Positions 1 through 5,986 of a stretch of DNA of 8,803 nt are shown here, piece by piece; the first letter of the stretch is position 1, and each line of letters starts with the position of its first letter. The position numbers were made by a program, and so were the translations under genes. The notes under the pieces were generated by a model. It was not told where the DNA came from and ran no database searches. It worked only from the letters and a program-made list of their open reading frames with translations. The stretch comes from Propionibacterium sp. Its GTDB lineage: Bacteria; Actinomycetota; Actinomycetes; Propionibacteriales; Propionibacteriaceae. The DNA is taken from the NCBI GenBank assembly GCA_012514785.1, contig JAAYZP010000444.1, positions 1 through 8,803 on the forward strand, read 5' to 3'.

Positions 1-1116
1 AACCCCCACCTCGGCCGTGCGGGCCGCACCGAGATCCGGCTGCCGTCGGTGCGGGTGCCCCGGCTGCCGACGAACGTGGCCAACGGGCGGCACTTCGAGC
101 GGACGCTCGCCCGGCTCGAAGCGATGCGGCCCGACGTGCTGCACGTGCACGGGTTCGGCACGGTCGGCGCGCTCGGCATGTGGGCGGCGCGACGGCTGGA
201 CGTGCCGCTGATGCTCACCTGGCACACCGACTTCGACGCGTACGCCGACCACTACGCCTCCGTCCTGCCGCTGCTCACCGGTGTGTTGCGGGCGTTCGCG
301 CGGTTCAGCAAGGGCGAGATCATCGACCAGGCGACGCTCAAGGCCGCGGAGATCCGCTACGAGGACCGCGGCCGTTCGACGGCGTCGCTGCTCGGCCTCA
401 GCGCGAAGATGCTGGAGTCCGCGGATCTCGTGACCACACCGTCGCCGAAGACGGTGGCCCGCTGCCTCCAATTGGCCCCGACGGCCAACGTCGTCTGCGT
501 GCCCAACGGCGTCGATCCGCTGCCGTCCGGTCCGCCGCCCGTGGGGCGGGGGCAGGGACCGCTGATCCTCTATGCCGGCCGCATCGCGCCGGAGAAGGGC
601 TTGCCGCTGCTGGTGCAGGCCTACGAACTCGTGCGGGCGCAGCGCCCCGACGCGCAGCTGATGGTGGTGGGTGACTGGCAGCGCTACCCGCGGCTGAAGA
701 AGGTGCTCGCGCAGGCGCGCGACAACTCCGGCGTGATCCTGCCCGGCGAGCAACCCCGCGACGCGCTGGGCGCGTTCTACGGCATGGCCGACCTGTTCGC
801 GTTCCCGAGCCAGACCGATACGCAGGCGCTCGTGCTGCACGAGGCAGCGCTGGCCGGGCTGCCGATCGTCGCGGTGGATCACGAGCTGCAGCTGGTGCTG
901 GAGCCGGGCGTCAACGGCGAGCTGGCGCGCCCCACTCCCGCGTCGTTCGCCGCCGCGATGCTCCGCGGGCTGGGCCGCGACGACGAGTGGCGCGACGGCG
1001 CCGCCCGCCGCTCCGTGGAGCTGGCGTCACAGTGGACGGTGGCCAGCCAGGCCGAGGAGATGCTGCGCCTCTACCGGGAGGTCGCCGCCCGGCGAGCGGA
1101 CTGCGTCGGGGCGTAG
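1..1116 (+). CDS. GT4-family glycosyltransferase, 5'-truncated by window edge
   Basis: The frame is open from base 1 to the TAG at 1114-1116, giving 371 visible residues with the N-terminus outside the window; the GTG at 49 is only an internal candidate start. The fold is a GT-B retaining glycosyltransferase of family GT4. Visible parts in order: the end of the N-terminal Rossmann domain with HVHGFG and the HTDF motif (about residues 75-78), VPNGVD at the domain junction (about 167-172), GRIAPEKG of the nucleotide-sugar domain (about 193-200), and FPSQTDTQALVLHE. The family's E-x7-E motif is here D273-x7-E281. The TDTQ-L-V form resembles diacylglycerol glucosyltransferases and related glycolipid enzymes, so a membrane glycolipid or phosphatidylinositol mannoside acceptor is a reasonable inference, but donor and acceptor cannot be read from the sequence. 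No membrane segment is seen. It converges on ligA across a 187-bp gap. The family call is firm and the substrate is unknown. Confidence 0.9.
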   Translation, partial: NPHLGRAGRTEIRLPSVRVPRLPTNVANGRHFERTLARLEAMRPDVLHVHGFGTVGALGMWAARRLDVPLMLTWHTDFDAYADHYASVLPLLTGVLRAFARFSKGEIIDQATLKAAEIRYEDRGRSTASLLGLSAKMLESADLVTTPSPKTVARCLQLAPTANVVCVPNGVDPLPSGPPPVGRGQGPLILYAGRIAPEKGLPLLVQAYELVRAQRPDAQLMVVGDWQRYPRLKKVLAQARDNSGVILPGEQPRDALGAFYGMADLFAFPSQTDTQALVLHEAALAGLPIVAVDHELQLVLEPGVNGELARPTPASFAAAMLRGLGRDDEWRDGAARRSVELASQWTVASQAEEMLRLYREVAARRADCVGA

Positions 1117-1124
1117 CCCCCAGA

Positions 1125-1172
1125 TGGTTGAGCTCCCGGCGCGACGAAGGAGCTCCGGGAAGGTCGAAACCA
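1125..1172. repeat. Intergenic palindromic repeat (TGGTTGAGC...GTCGAAACCA type)
   Basis: Starting 8 bp after the glycosyltransferase stop, TGGTT (1125-1129) is matched by AACCA (1168-1172). Inside lies a perfect 7-bp inverted repeat, GAGCTCC (1130-1136) and GGAGCTC (1149-1155), with 12 bases between the arms. An alternative inner pairing is TCCCGG (1134-1139) with CCGGGA (1155-1160). From memory, the ends TGGTTGAGC and GTCGAAACCA match a short palindromic repeat found between genes in many bacterial genomes. Only one copy is present here, so its repeat status rests on that recollection and not on this window. It could also help terminate the glycosyltransferase transcript. Confidence 0.5.
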
Positions 1173-1223
1173 CCCCAAACCCACGCAGGGGCACGGACTC
1201 CTGGGTTAGCGGCCGCTGCCTGC

Positions 1224-1298
1224 AAAACTCGCCACTCGTTCGTCGAGCAAACGCTTACTTCGCCGACCGGCGAATCGAGTGGCGAATCCTGAAGTTTT
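1224..1298. terminator. Nested hairpin between convergent genes, probable bidirectional terminator
   Basis: TCGCCACTCG (1229-1238) and CGAGTGGCGA (1276-1285) are perfect 10-bp inverted arms. Outside them AAAAC (1224-1228) pairs with GTTTT (1294-1298) across an 8-base bulge. Inside, TTCGCC (1259-1264) and GGCGAA (1269-1274) form a smaller hairpin with a four-base GACC loop. Read in the ligA direction, the 10-bp stem is followed directly by GTTTT, which is the form of an intrinsic terminator. Read in the glycosyltransferase direction, a TTTT lies about 10 bases after the stem. The position between two converging genes fits a shared terminator. Confidence 0.6.
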
Positions 1299-1303
1299 CG
1301 TCC

Positions 1304-3565
1304 TCACAGCGCGTCCGGCCCCTGCTCGACCAGCACCTTGAACTGCGCTGCGTCGAGGATCGGCACGCCCAGCTCCTCCGCCTTCGTCAGCTTCGAACCC
1401 GCGCCCGGACCGGCCGCGACGTAGTCGGTCTTCTTCGACACCGACGACCCCGCTTTGCCGCCCGCGGCGATGATCGCCTCCTTGGCCGAGTCGCGGGTGT
1501 ATCCCTCGAGGGTTCCCGTCGCGACGACGGTGAGGCCCTCCAGCACTCCCCCGCCCTGCGCCGCGCCGCCGGGCCCGGGGTGTCCCGGGGTGGCGAACCG
1601 GACCCCCGCGGCGCGCCAGCGCTGCAGGATCTCCTGGTGCCAGTCCACCGCCAGCCACTCCCGGAGCTCGGCGACGATCGTCGGGCCCACGCCGTCGACC
1701 TGCTCGAAGTCCTCCTCCTCGGCCTGCTCGATGGCCTCCAGCGACCCGAACCAGTCGGCCAGCGCGCGGGCCGTGACGGGGCCGACGTGGCGAATGTTGA
1801 GCGCGACGAGTTGGCGCCACAGGTCCTTCGTCTTCGCCTTCTCGAGCTCCTCGAGCAGCGTGGTGGCCTGTGCGCTGGGCTCGAACCCCTCGTCGCCGAT
1901 CCGCCGGAACGGCGTGCGGACGACGGGTTCGCCGTCGGGTCCGACGCGCGGCTCACCGGTCTCGCCGTCCGTCACGATCACCTCGATCGGCACCAGCTCG
2001 TCGATGGTCAGTTCGAACAGCCTCGCCTCGGTGACCAGCGGCGGCGTCTCGGGCACCCGGGGCTGCGTGAGCGCGGCCGCCGTGACCTCGCCGAGCGCCT
2101 CGATGTCCAGCGCGCCGCGGGAGCCGATGTGCTCGACGCGGCCGCGCACCTGCGCCGGGCAGGAGCGGGCGTTGGGGCAGCGCAGGTCGATGTCGCCCTC
2201 CTTCATGGGGCGCAGCTCCGCGCCGCACTCGGGGCAGCCCGTCGGCATCACGAACTCGCGCTCGCTGCCGTCGCGCAGCTCCGCGACGGGGCCGAGCACC
2301 TCGGGGATCACGTCGCCGGCCTTGCGCAGCACGACGGTGTCGCCGATGAGCACGCCCTTGGCGCGCACGACGTCCTGGTTGTGCAGCGTGGCCTGCCGCA
2401 CCTCGGAGCCGGCGACGCGCACCTTCTCCATCACCGCGTACGGGGTGGCGCGGCCGGTGCGGCCGACGGAGACGACGATGTCGAGCAGCTTCGTGTGCAC
2501 CTGCTCGGGCGGGTACTTGTAGGCGACCGCCCAGCGGGGGGCGCGCGAGGTGAAGCCCATCTCGGTGCGGATGTCGAGCTGGTCCACCTTGACCACCACG
2601 CCGTCGATCTCGTGGGCGAGGCTGTGCCGCCGCTCGCCGTACTCCGACACGAACGCGAGGACCTCGTCGGCGTCGTCGGTGGTGATGACGGCGTCGCTGA
2701 CCGGCAGCCCCCAGCCGGCGAGCACCTCGTAGACCTCGGAGTGGGAGCCGACGTCGGGCGTCCAGGCCCCGATGCCGTGCACGACGAGCTCGAGCCGCCG
2801 CAGCCGCTCCTCGCCGGCGCGCAGTTCGAGGCCCTTCTTCTCCGCGAGCTGCTGGCGCAGCGACCCGGCGGCCGCGTTGCGCGGGTTGGCCAGCGACGGG
2901 AAGCGTCGCTGCGCGGTGAGCGCGGCCCGGTCCTCGTCGAAGCTGGCCCGCTCGCGCATGCCCTCCACGACCTCGTCGCGCAACTCCTCGAGCAGCGCGT
3001 TGAGTTCCGCGAACGCGGCCTTGCGGAGAAACACCTCGCCGCGGACCTCGACGACGTCGGGGTGCGGCCCGCCGCTCAGCTCGTCGGGGATCGCGGGGAT
3101 GCGGGCGACGTTGACGCTCACGTCCTCGCCGGTGACGCCGTCGCCGCGGGTGGCGGCGGAGACGAGCTTGCCGCGCTCGTAGCGCAGGCTGAGCGCCAGG
3201 CCGTCGTACTTCAGCTCGCAGAGCCAGCGCACGCCGGCCCCGGCGGTCTCGCGGTTGCGGGCGAGCCAGTCGCGCAGGCCCTCGACGGTGAACGTGTTGT
3301 CCAGCGACATCATCGGCTCCGCGTGCCGCAGCTCCGGGAAGCCCTTGCCGGGCGCGCCGCCGACGGTCTGCGTCGGGGAATCCTGCGTGACGAGCTCTGG
3401 GTGGGCTCGCTCCAGCTCCTCAAGTTCGCGCAGCAGCGCGTCGAACTCGGCGTCCGAGATCGAGGGTGCGTCGTCGACGTAGTACGCGGTGCGATGCTGC
3501 TCGATCTCCACGCGCAGCGCTTCCGCGCGGGCGCGGGCCGCGTCGAATCCTGGGGCTTCAGACAT
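1304..3565 (-). CDS. ligA: NAD+-dependent DNA ligase LigA
   Basis: This 753-residue enzyme seals nicks in duplex DNA using NAD+, in replication (joining Okazaki fragments) and repair. The full domain order is present. The Ia domain has YYVDD...SDAEFD (about 28-43). The adenylation domain has the KYDG motif with catalytic Lys119 and the HEIDGVVVKVD motif (about 318-328). An OB fold follows, then a four-cysteine zinc finger (C444, C447, C463, C469). Helix-hairpin-helix repeats come next (NIRHVGP and VDGVGPTI, about 590-630), and a BRCT domain begins near 674. A loop of about 40 residues before the helix-hairpin-helix region (roughly 526-566) matches what I recall of other actinobacterial LigA proteins and makes it longer than the roughly 670-residue E. 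coli enzyme. The ATG at 3565 lies 5 bp after the hemH stop; there is only a weak GAG upstream, so translation is probably coupled to hemH. Confidence 0.98.
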   Translation of the reverse strand: MSEAPGFDAARARAEALRVEIEQHRTAYYVDDAPSISDAEFDALLRELEELERAHPELVTQDSPTQTVGGAPGKGFPELRHAEPMMSLDNTFTVEGLRDWLARNRETAGAGVRWLCELKYDGLALSLRYERGKLVSAATRGDGVTGEDVSVNVARIPAIPDELSGGPHPDVVEVRGEVFLRKAAFAELNALLEELRDEVVEGMRERASFDEDRAALTAQRRFPSLANPRNAAAGSLRQQLAEKKGLELRAGEERLRRLELVVHGIGAWTPDVGSHSEVYEVLAGWGLPVSDAVITTDDADEVLAFVSEYGERRHSLAHEIDGVVVKVDQLDIRTEMGFTSRAPRWAVAYKYPPEQVHTKLLDIVVSVGRTGRATPYAVMEKVRVAGSEVRQATLHNQDVVRAKGVLIGDTVVLRKAGDVIPEVLGPVAELRDGSEREFVMPTGCPECGAELRPMKEGDIDLRCPNARSCPAQVRGRVEHIGSRGALDIEALGEVTAAALTQPRVPETPPLVTEARLFELTIDELVPIEVIVTDGETGEPRVGPDGEPVVRTPFRRIGDEGFEPSAQATTLLEELEKAKTKDLWRQLVALNIRHVGPVTARALADWFGSLEAIEQAEEEDFEQVDGVGPTIVAELREWLAVDWHQEILQRWRAAGVRFATPGHPGPGGAAQGGGVLEGLTVVATGTLEGYTRDSAKEAIIAAGGKAGSSVSKKTDYVAAGPGAGSKLTKAEELGVPILDAAQFKVLVEQGPDAL

Positions 3566-3570
3566 GGGCT

Positions 3571-4566
3571 CTATTGTGCAACCGAATCAGCCCAGAGGTG
3601 GCCACGCACGATGCCGGCGAGCGCGTCGGTCCACTCCTTGCGGTCGTTGCCCCAGTGGATGTAGGTGAACTCGCCGCCGCCCGCGTCCCGGAAGGTCTCC
3701 GCGTTCAGGATGCAGATCTCCTCGAGCGTCTCCAGGCAGTCGGAGACGAAGCCCGGGCACATCACGTCGAGCCGGCGGCAACCCTGCTTGCCCAGCTTCT
3801 CGACGGTGTCGATCGTCGCCGGACCGAGCCATGGGGCCATGCCGAACTTCGACTGGTACGTCGTCAGCACCGCTTCCGGCGGCAGCCCCACCCGCTCCGC
3901 CACCAGCGACGTCGTAAGCTCGCATTCCTGCTCGTACGGGTCGCCGCCGTCGGCCATGGCCTGCGGGATGCTGTGGTAGCTGAGGATCAGGCGGTCGCCG
4001 GCGTCGGGGTCGGGCCGACCCGCCTCCGCCCAGCGCGCCTCGAGGGCGGAGCAGAGCGCGTGGATGTAGCCGTCGTCGTCGGGGTAGGCGCGGATGGCGC
4101 GCACCTCGGGGTGGTGCGGGAGCGCGGCGGCGGCGTGCAGGGCGCGGTCGAGGAGTGCGCCGGCCGAGGAGACGGAGTACTGCGGATAGAGGGGCACGAG
4201 GAGGATCCGGTCGCAGCCGCGCCGGGTCACGTCGGCCAGGACGTCGGCGATGGCCGGTGAGCCGTAGGTCATGGCGATCTCGACTACGACGTCGTCGCCC
4301 AGCGCCTCCCGGAGCGCTGCCGCCTGCGCCTCCGAGTAGAGCATGAGCGGGGAACCCTCGGGCGTCCAGATCAGCCGGTACTTCTCGGCGGAGGCGCGGG
4401 GGCGCACCGGCAGGACGGCGAGCTCGAGGATGGGCCGCCACATCCAAGCGGGCTTGTCGATGACCCGCCGATCAGACAGAAATTCCCGGAGGTACCGACG
4501 CACGGCGGGTGCGGTCGGTTCCTCCGGGGTTCCGAGGTTGATGAGGATCACTGCGGTGCGGGTCAC
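3571..4566 (-). CDS. hemH: Ferrochelatase (proteobacterial-like type)
   Basis: This 331-residue protein inserts Fe(II) into a porphyrin at the end of heme synthesis. Family motifs are clear: LINLGTP at the N-terminus, RYLREFLSDRRVID (about 24-37), EGSPLM (about 70-75), LVPLYPQYS (about 123-131), SYHSIPQ with the metal-site His198, YQSKFGMAPWL (about 237-247) and CPGFVSDCLETLEEI (270-284), where Glu279 aligns with the second catalytic residue. The FLSDRR and CLETLEEI signatures and the closing GNDRKEWTDAL resemble E. coli-type enzymes. The usual actinobacterial coproporphyrin ferrochelatase instead begins with an SFGGPE-type motif and has ENVTRGRGIP. Whether this enzyme uses protoporphyrin or coproporphyrin is therefore open. 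It starts at GTG (4566), close behind a G-run inside a hairpin. It has no signal peptide or membrane segment. It lies 30 bp downstream of the cell-wall hydrolase gene and 5 bp upstream of ligA. Confidence 0.95.
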   Translation of the reverse strand: MTRTAVILINLGTPEEPTAPAVRRYLREFLSDRRVIDKPAWMWRPILELAVLPVRPRASAEKYRLIWTPEGSPLMLYSEAQAAALREALGDDVVVEIAMTYGSPAIADVLADVTRRGCDRILLVPLYPQYSVSSAGALLDRALHAAAALPHHPEVRAIRAYPDDDGYIHALCSALEARWAEAGRPDPDAGDRLILSYHSIPQAMADGGDPYEQECELTTSLVAERVGLPPEAVLTTYQSKFGMAPWLGPATIDTVEKLGKQGCRRLDVMCPGFVSDCLETLEEICILNAETFRDAGGGEFTYIHWGNDRKEWTDALAGIVRGHLWADSVAQ

Positions 4567-4592
4567 GCCCCCCAGTATCTCAGTTGGGGGCG
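4566..4592 (-). promoter_or_regulatory. Hairpin spanning the gap and start codon of hemH
   Basis: In the 30-bp gap between the cell-wall gene stop and hemH, CGCCCCC and GGGGGCG form a perfect 7-bp stem (4566-4572 with 4586-4592) around a 13-base loop. On the - strand transcript, the 3' arm contains the only G-rich stretch that could serve as a ribosome site and touches the first base of the hemH GTG. It could act as a terminator or attenuator for the upstream gene, or as a translational gate opened by ribosomes finishing that gene. No T-run follows, so strong termination is unlikely. A -10-like GATACT lies in the loop, but no matching -35 is seen. Confidence 0.4.
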
Positions 4593-4596
4593 GGAC

Positions 4597-5775
4597 TCAG
4601 TACCAGCGGTTGCTGAGCCAGAAGTTGTACGCGCCCTGGTAGCCGCCGTAGCGGGAGTTCACGTAGTTGTACTGCCACTTGAGGCTAGTGACAGGGTCGT
4701 TCCAGTTGCCGCCGACCTTGGAGCAGGGCAGCGCCTGGGCGAGGCCGCACGCACCGCTGCTGGGGTTGCGGGCGTTCGGGTTCCAGCTCGACTCGCGGCT
4801 CACGATGTAGTCGACGTAGGTCCACTGCGACTCGGGGATCCCGGCGGCGCGCATCCAGTCGTACTTGGTGCCCGAGCGGTTGCTGGACCCGCTGGAGCTG
4901 GAGCTGCTGGACGAGCTGCTGGAGCTCTGCTTCGGCGCGGGTGCGCGGGTGCCCTTGGTGGTGACCTGGGCGACCGGCTCCTTGGTGACCTCGGAGGACT
5001 TCAACTCCGAGCTGTGCAGCTCGCCGTCGTGGTAGACCTCGGTGGTGGTCTCGTGCTTGACGCCGTCGACGCCCTTGGTGCTGACCTTGGTGGTGCCGCG
5101 GTCCATCTTGTTGGACTCGACCGTCTTCTTCTCAAACGGGATCGCGACGTCCTTGCCGGGCGTCTTGACCTCGACGTCGACGTAGCGGATCGTCATGTCG
5201 TCCTCGAGCAGCGTGGTGGCTGCGGGCTCGACGATGTCGTCGGCGTCGGGGGTGATGTCCTGGGTGGCCAGCACGTCGGCGACGGTGCCAGCCAGGCGGA
5301 CGGCGGTGTCGGTGCCGCCCGCGGTGAGCGTGACGTCCTTGGCCGTGTGGATCTCCAGCTCGAGCCCGTCGCGGCTGATGCCTGCGGAGCGGGATGCGGA
5401 GAGCATGGAGTCGGCGTCGTCGAGGCGGAGCTGTTCGAGAGCCTGGTCGACGGTGAGCGCCGTGGTCCAGACCGTGCGGCCCTCGCCGTCGACGGTCAGC
5501 TCCAGCGGGCGGCCGTAGGAGACGGTGATGGCCATCCCGTCGACGATCTTCGTTTCCTCGGAAGGCAGCACCACGTCGTATTCGCCCAGCTCGATGTCCT
5601 CGAGGTCGAGGACTTCGGCGACGGTGCGCTCCCGGACGGCGATGTTGGTGGTTTCGCCGTCGACGGTGAGTGCGACGTCGTGCTTCTGCACGGCTGTGGC
5701 GATTCCCACGCCCCCGACGAGGACCAGCGCGGTGGCGCCGGCGACTGCGGGGATCCAGACCTTCTTCTTCGACAA
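4597..5775 (-). CDS. Secreted cell-wall hydrolase: DUF348 x3, G5, transglycosylase-like domain (RpfB-like architecture)
   Basis: The protein has 392 residues from a TTG start at 5775. It begins with SKKK and a hydrophobic segment (about 6-28) acting as a signal or anchor. Three DUF348 repeats follow (about 32-72, 90-131 and 147-201), each opening with LTVDG or a similar strand. A G5 domain (about 202-276) and a run of 12 serines (284-295) lead to a C-terminal domain of about 90 residues. That domain has IVSRESSWNPNA with probable catalytic Glu328, then CGLAQALPC with two cysteines (343, 351), and ends NFWLSNRWY. DUF348-G5 is the RpfB arrangement, but the last domain resembles the SLT/aggregation-promoting-factor lytic transglycosylase type and lacks the Rpf core. 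It probably cleaves peptidoglycan outside the membrane. The TTG start is chosen because GGAG lies 8 bases before it. A longer frame from 5850 would begin inside the -35 box of a good promoter. Confidence 0.88.
   Translation of the reverse strand: MSKKKVWIPAVAGATALVLVGGVGIATAVQKHDVALTVDGETTNIAVRERTVAEVLDLEDIELGEYDVVLPSEETKIVDGMAITVSYGRPLELTVDGEGRTVWTTALTVDQALEQLRLDDADSMLSASRSAGISRDGLELEIHTAKDVTLTAGGTDTAVRLAGTVADVLATQDITPDADDIVEPAATTLLEDDMTIRYVDVEVKTPGKDVAIPFEKKTVESNKMDRGTTKVSTKGVDGVKHETTTEVYHDGELHSSELKSSEVTKEPVAQVTTKGTRAPAPKQSSSSSSSSSSSSGSSNRSGTKYDWMRAAGIPESQWTYVDYIVSRESSWNPNARNPSSGACGLAQALPCSKVGGNWNDPVTSLKWQYNYVNSRYGGYQGAYNFWLSNRWY
4882..4926. repeat. Serine-codon triplet repeat in the linker of the cell-wall hydrolase
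   Basis: On the coding strand this stretch is built almost only from AGC and TCC codons (one TCG and one GGG). It encodes 12 consecutive serines, then G and two more serines. It forms the flexible linker between the G5 and catalytic domains. Length changes by whole triplets would keep the frame, so linker length may vary between strains. Confidence 0.7.
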
Positions 5776-5783
5776 AGCTTGTG

Positions 5784-5787
5784 CTCC
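5784..5787 (-). promoter_or_regulatory. Shine-Dalgarno sequence that sets the TTG start of the cell-wall hydrolase
   Basis: On the - strand GGAG sits 8 bases before TTG (5775-5773), the usual spacing. The next residues, SKKK followed by a hydrophobic stretch, make a normal signal-peptide N-terminus. This supports the short form over any start further upstream. Confidence 0.7.
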
Positions 5788-5821
5788 AACTTCTCGGGGT
5801 CTTGTGACCCGACGAGAAGTT
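5788..5821 (-). promoter_or_regulatory. Large inverted repeat between promoter and ribosome site of the cell-wall hydrolase
   Basis: AACTTCTCG (5788-5796) pairs with CGAGAAGTT (5813-5821). After a two-base bulge (5811-5812), GGGTC (5797-5801) pairs with GACCC (5806-5810) around a TTGT loop, giving 14 base pairs. The 3' end of the stem in the - strand sense directly precedes GGAG. If transcription starts about 7 bases after the -10 box (near 5815), part of the 5' arm is not transcribed. The element may then be a DNA operator over the start site rather than a full RNA hairpin; with an earlier start it would be a 5'-UTR hairpin. Confidence 0.65.
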
Positions 5822-5850
5822 ACTCTAAAAGGTTCCTGAGAGAAAACCAA
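5822..5850 (-). promoter_or_regulatory. Candidate promoter of the cell-wall hydrolase gene
   Basis: On the - strand, TTGGTT (5850-5845) and TAGAGT (5827-5822) are separated by exactly 17 bp. The -10 box matches four of six consensus bases and the -35 box matches three of six. It lies in an AT-rich island in otherwise GC-rich DNA, after the copper operon terminator and just before the inverted repeat and ribosome site. A housekeeping sigma factor is inferred. Confidence 0.55.
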
Positions 5851-5858
5851 ACCGAGTC

Positions 5859-5871
5859 TGAGAAATTCTCA
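5859..5871. promoter_or_regulatory. Short palindrome upstream of the hydrolase promoter
   Basis: TGAGAAATTCTCA is a perfect 6-1-6 palindrome, 8 bp upstream of the -35 box and centred about 50 bp before the expected start site. That position would suit an activator or a two-component regulator. I do not recognise the motif as a known binding site. Confidence 0.35.
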
Positions 5872-5899
5872 TAAGTTGCACGTGGGGTGCTTGGAACGC

Positions 5900-5923
5900 G
5901 GGCGGGCGGGGCGTCGGCTCGGG
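5900..5923 (+). other. G-rich tract with quadruplex-forming pattern
   Basis: Four runs of at least three G are separated by loops of 1, 1 and 9 bases on the + strand, with a further GGG at 5927-5929. The + strand is the template for both flanking genes, so any quadruplex would form in DNA and not in their mRNA. In DNA this GC-rich the pattern can arise by chance. Confidence 0.3.
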
Positions 5924-5931
5924 CACGGGAC

Positions 5932-5972
5932 GCACGAGGGGCCTGCGCCATCCCGACGCAGGCCCCACGTGC
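5932..5972 (-). terminator. Terminator hairpin of the csoR-copZ-copA operon
   Basis: The hairpin starts 14 bp after the copA stop. GCACG (5932-5936) pairs with CGTGC (5968-5972), and after one mismatch GGGGCCTGCG (5938-5947) pairs with CGCAGGCCCC (5957-5966), around a 9-base loop. That is 15 pairs with a single mismatch. No T-run follows, which is common in high-GC actinobacteria. It separates the copper operon from the hydrolase promoter. Confidence 0.75.
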
Positions 5973-5986
5973 TCGATGTGCCCTCC

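Noticed and set aside
1124..3664. An 846-codon open frame on the + strand opposite ligA
   Set aside because: It is antisense to a complete, motif-rich LigA. Its product is rich in Arg, Ala, Leu, Asp and Val with no recognisable domain, as expected of a third-position-GC shadow frame.
5776..5986. A ydaO-type (c-di-AMP) riboswitch upstream of the RpfB-like gene, as known for some actinobacterial rpf genes
   Set aside because: The transcribed leader is too short from the predicted promoter, and I see none of the conserved core sequences of that riboswitch.
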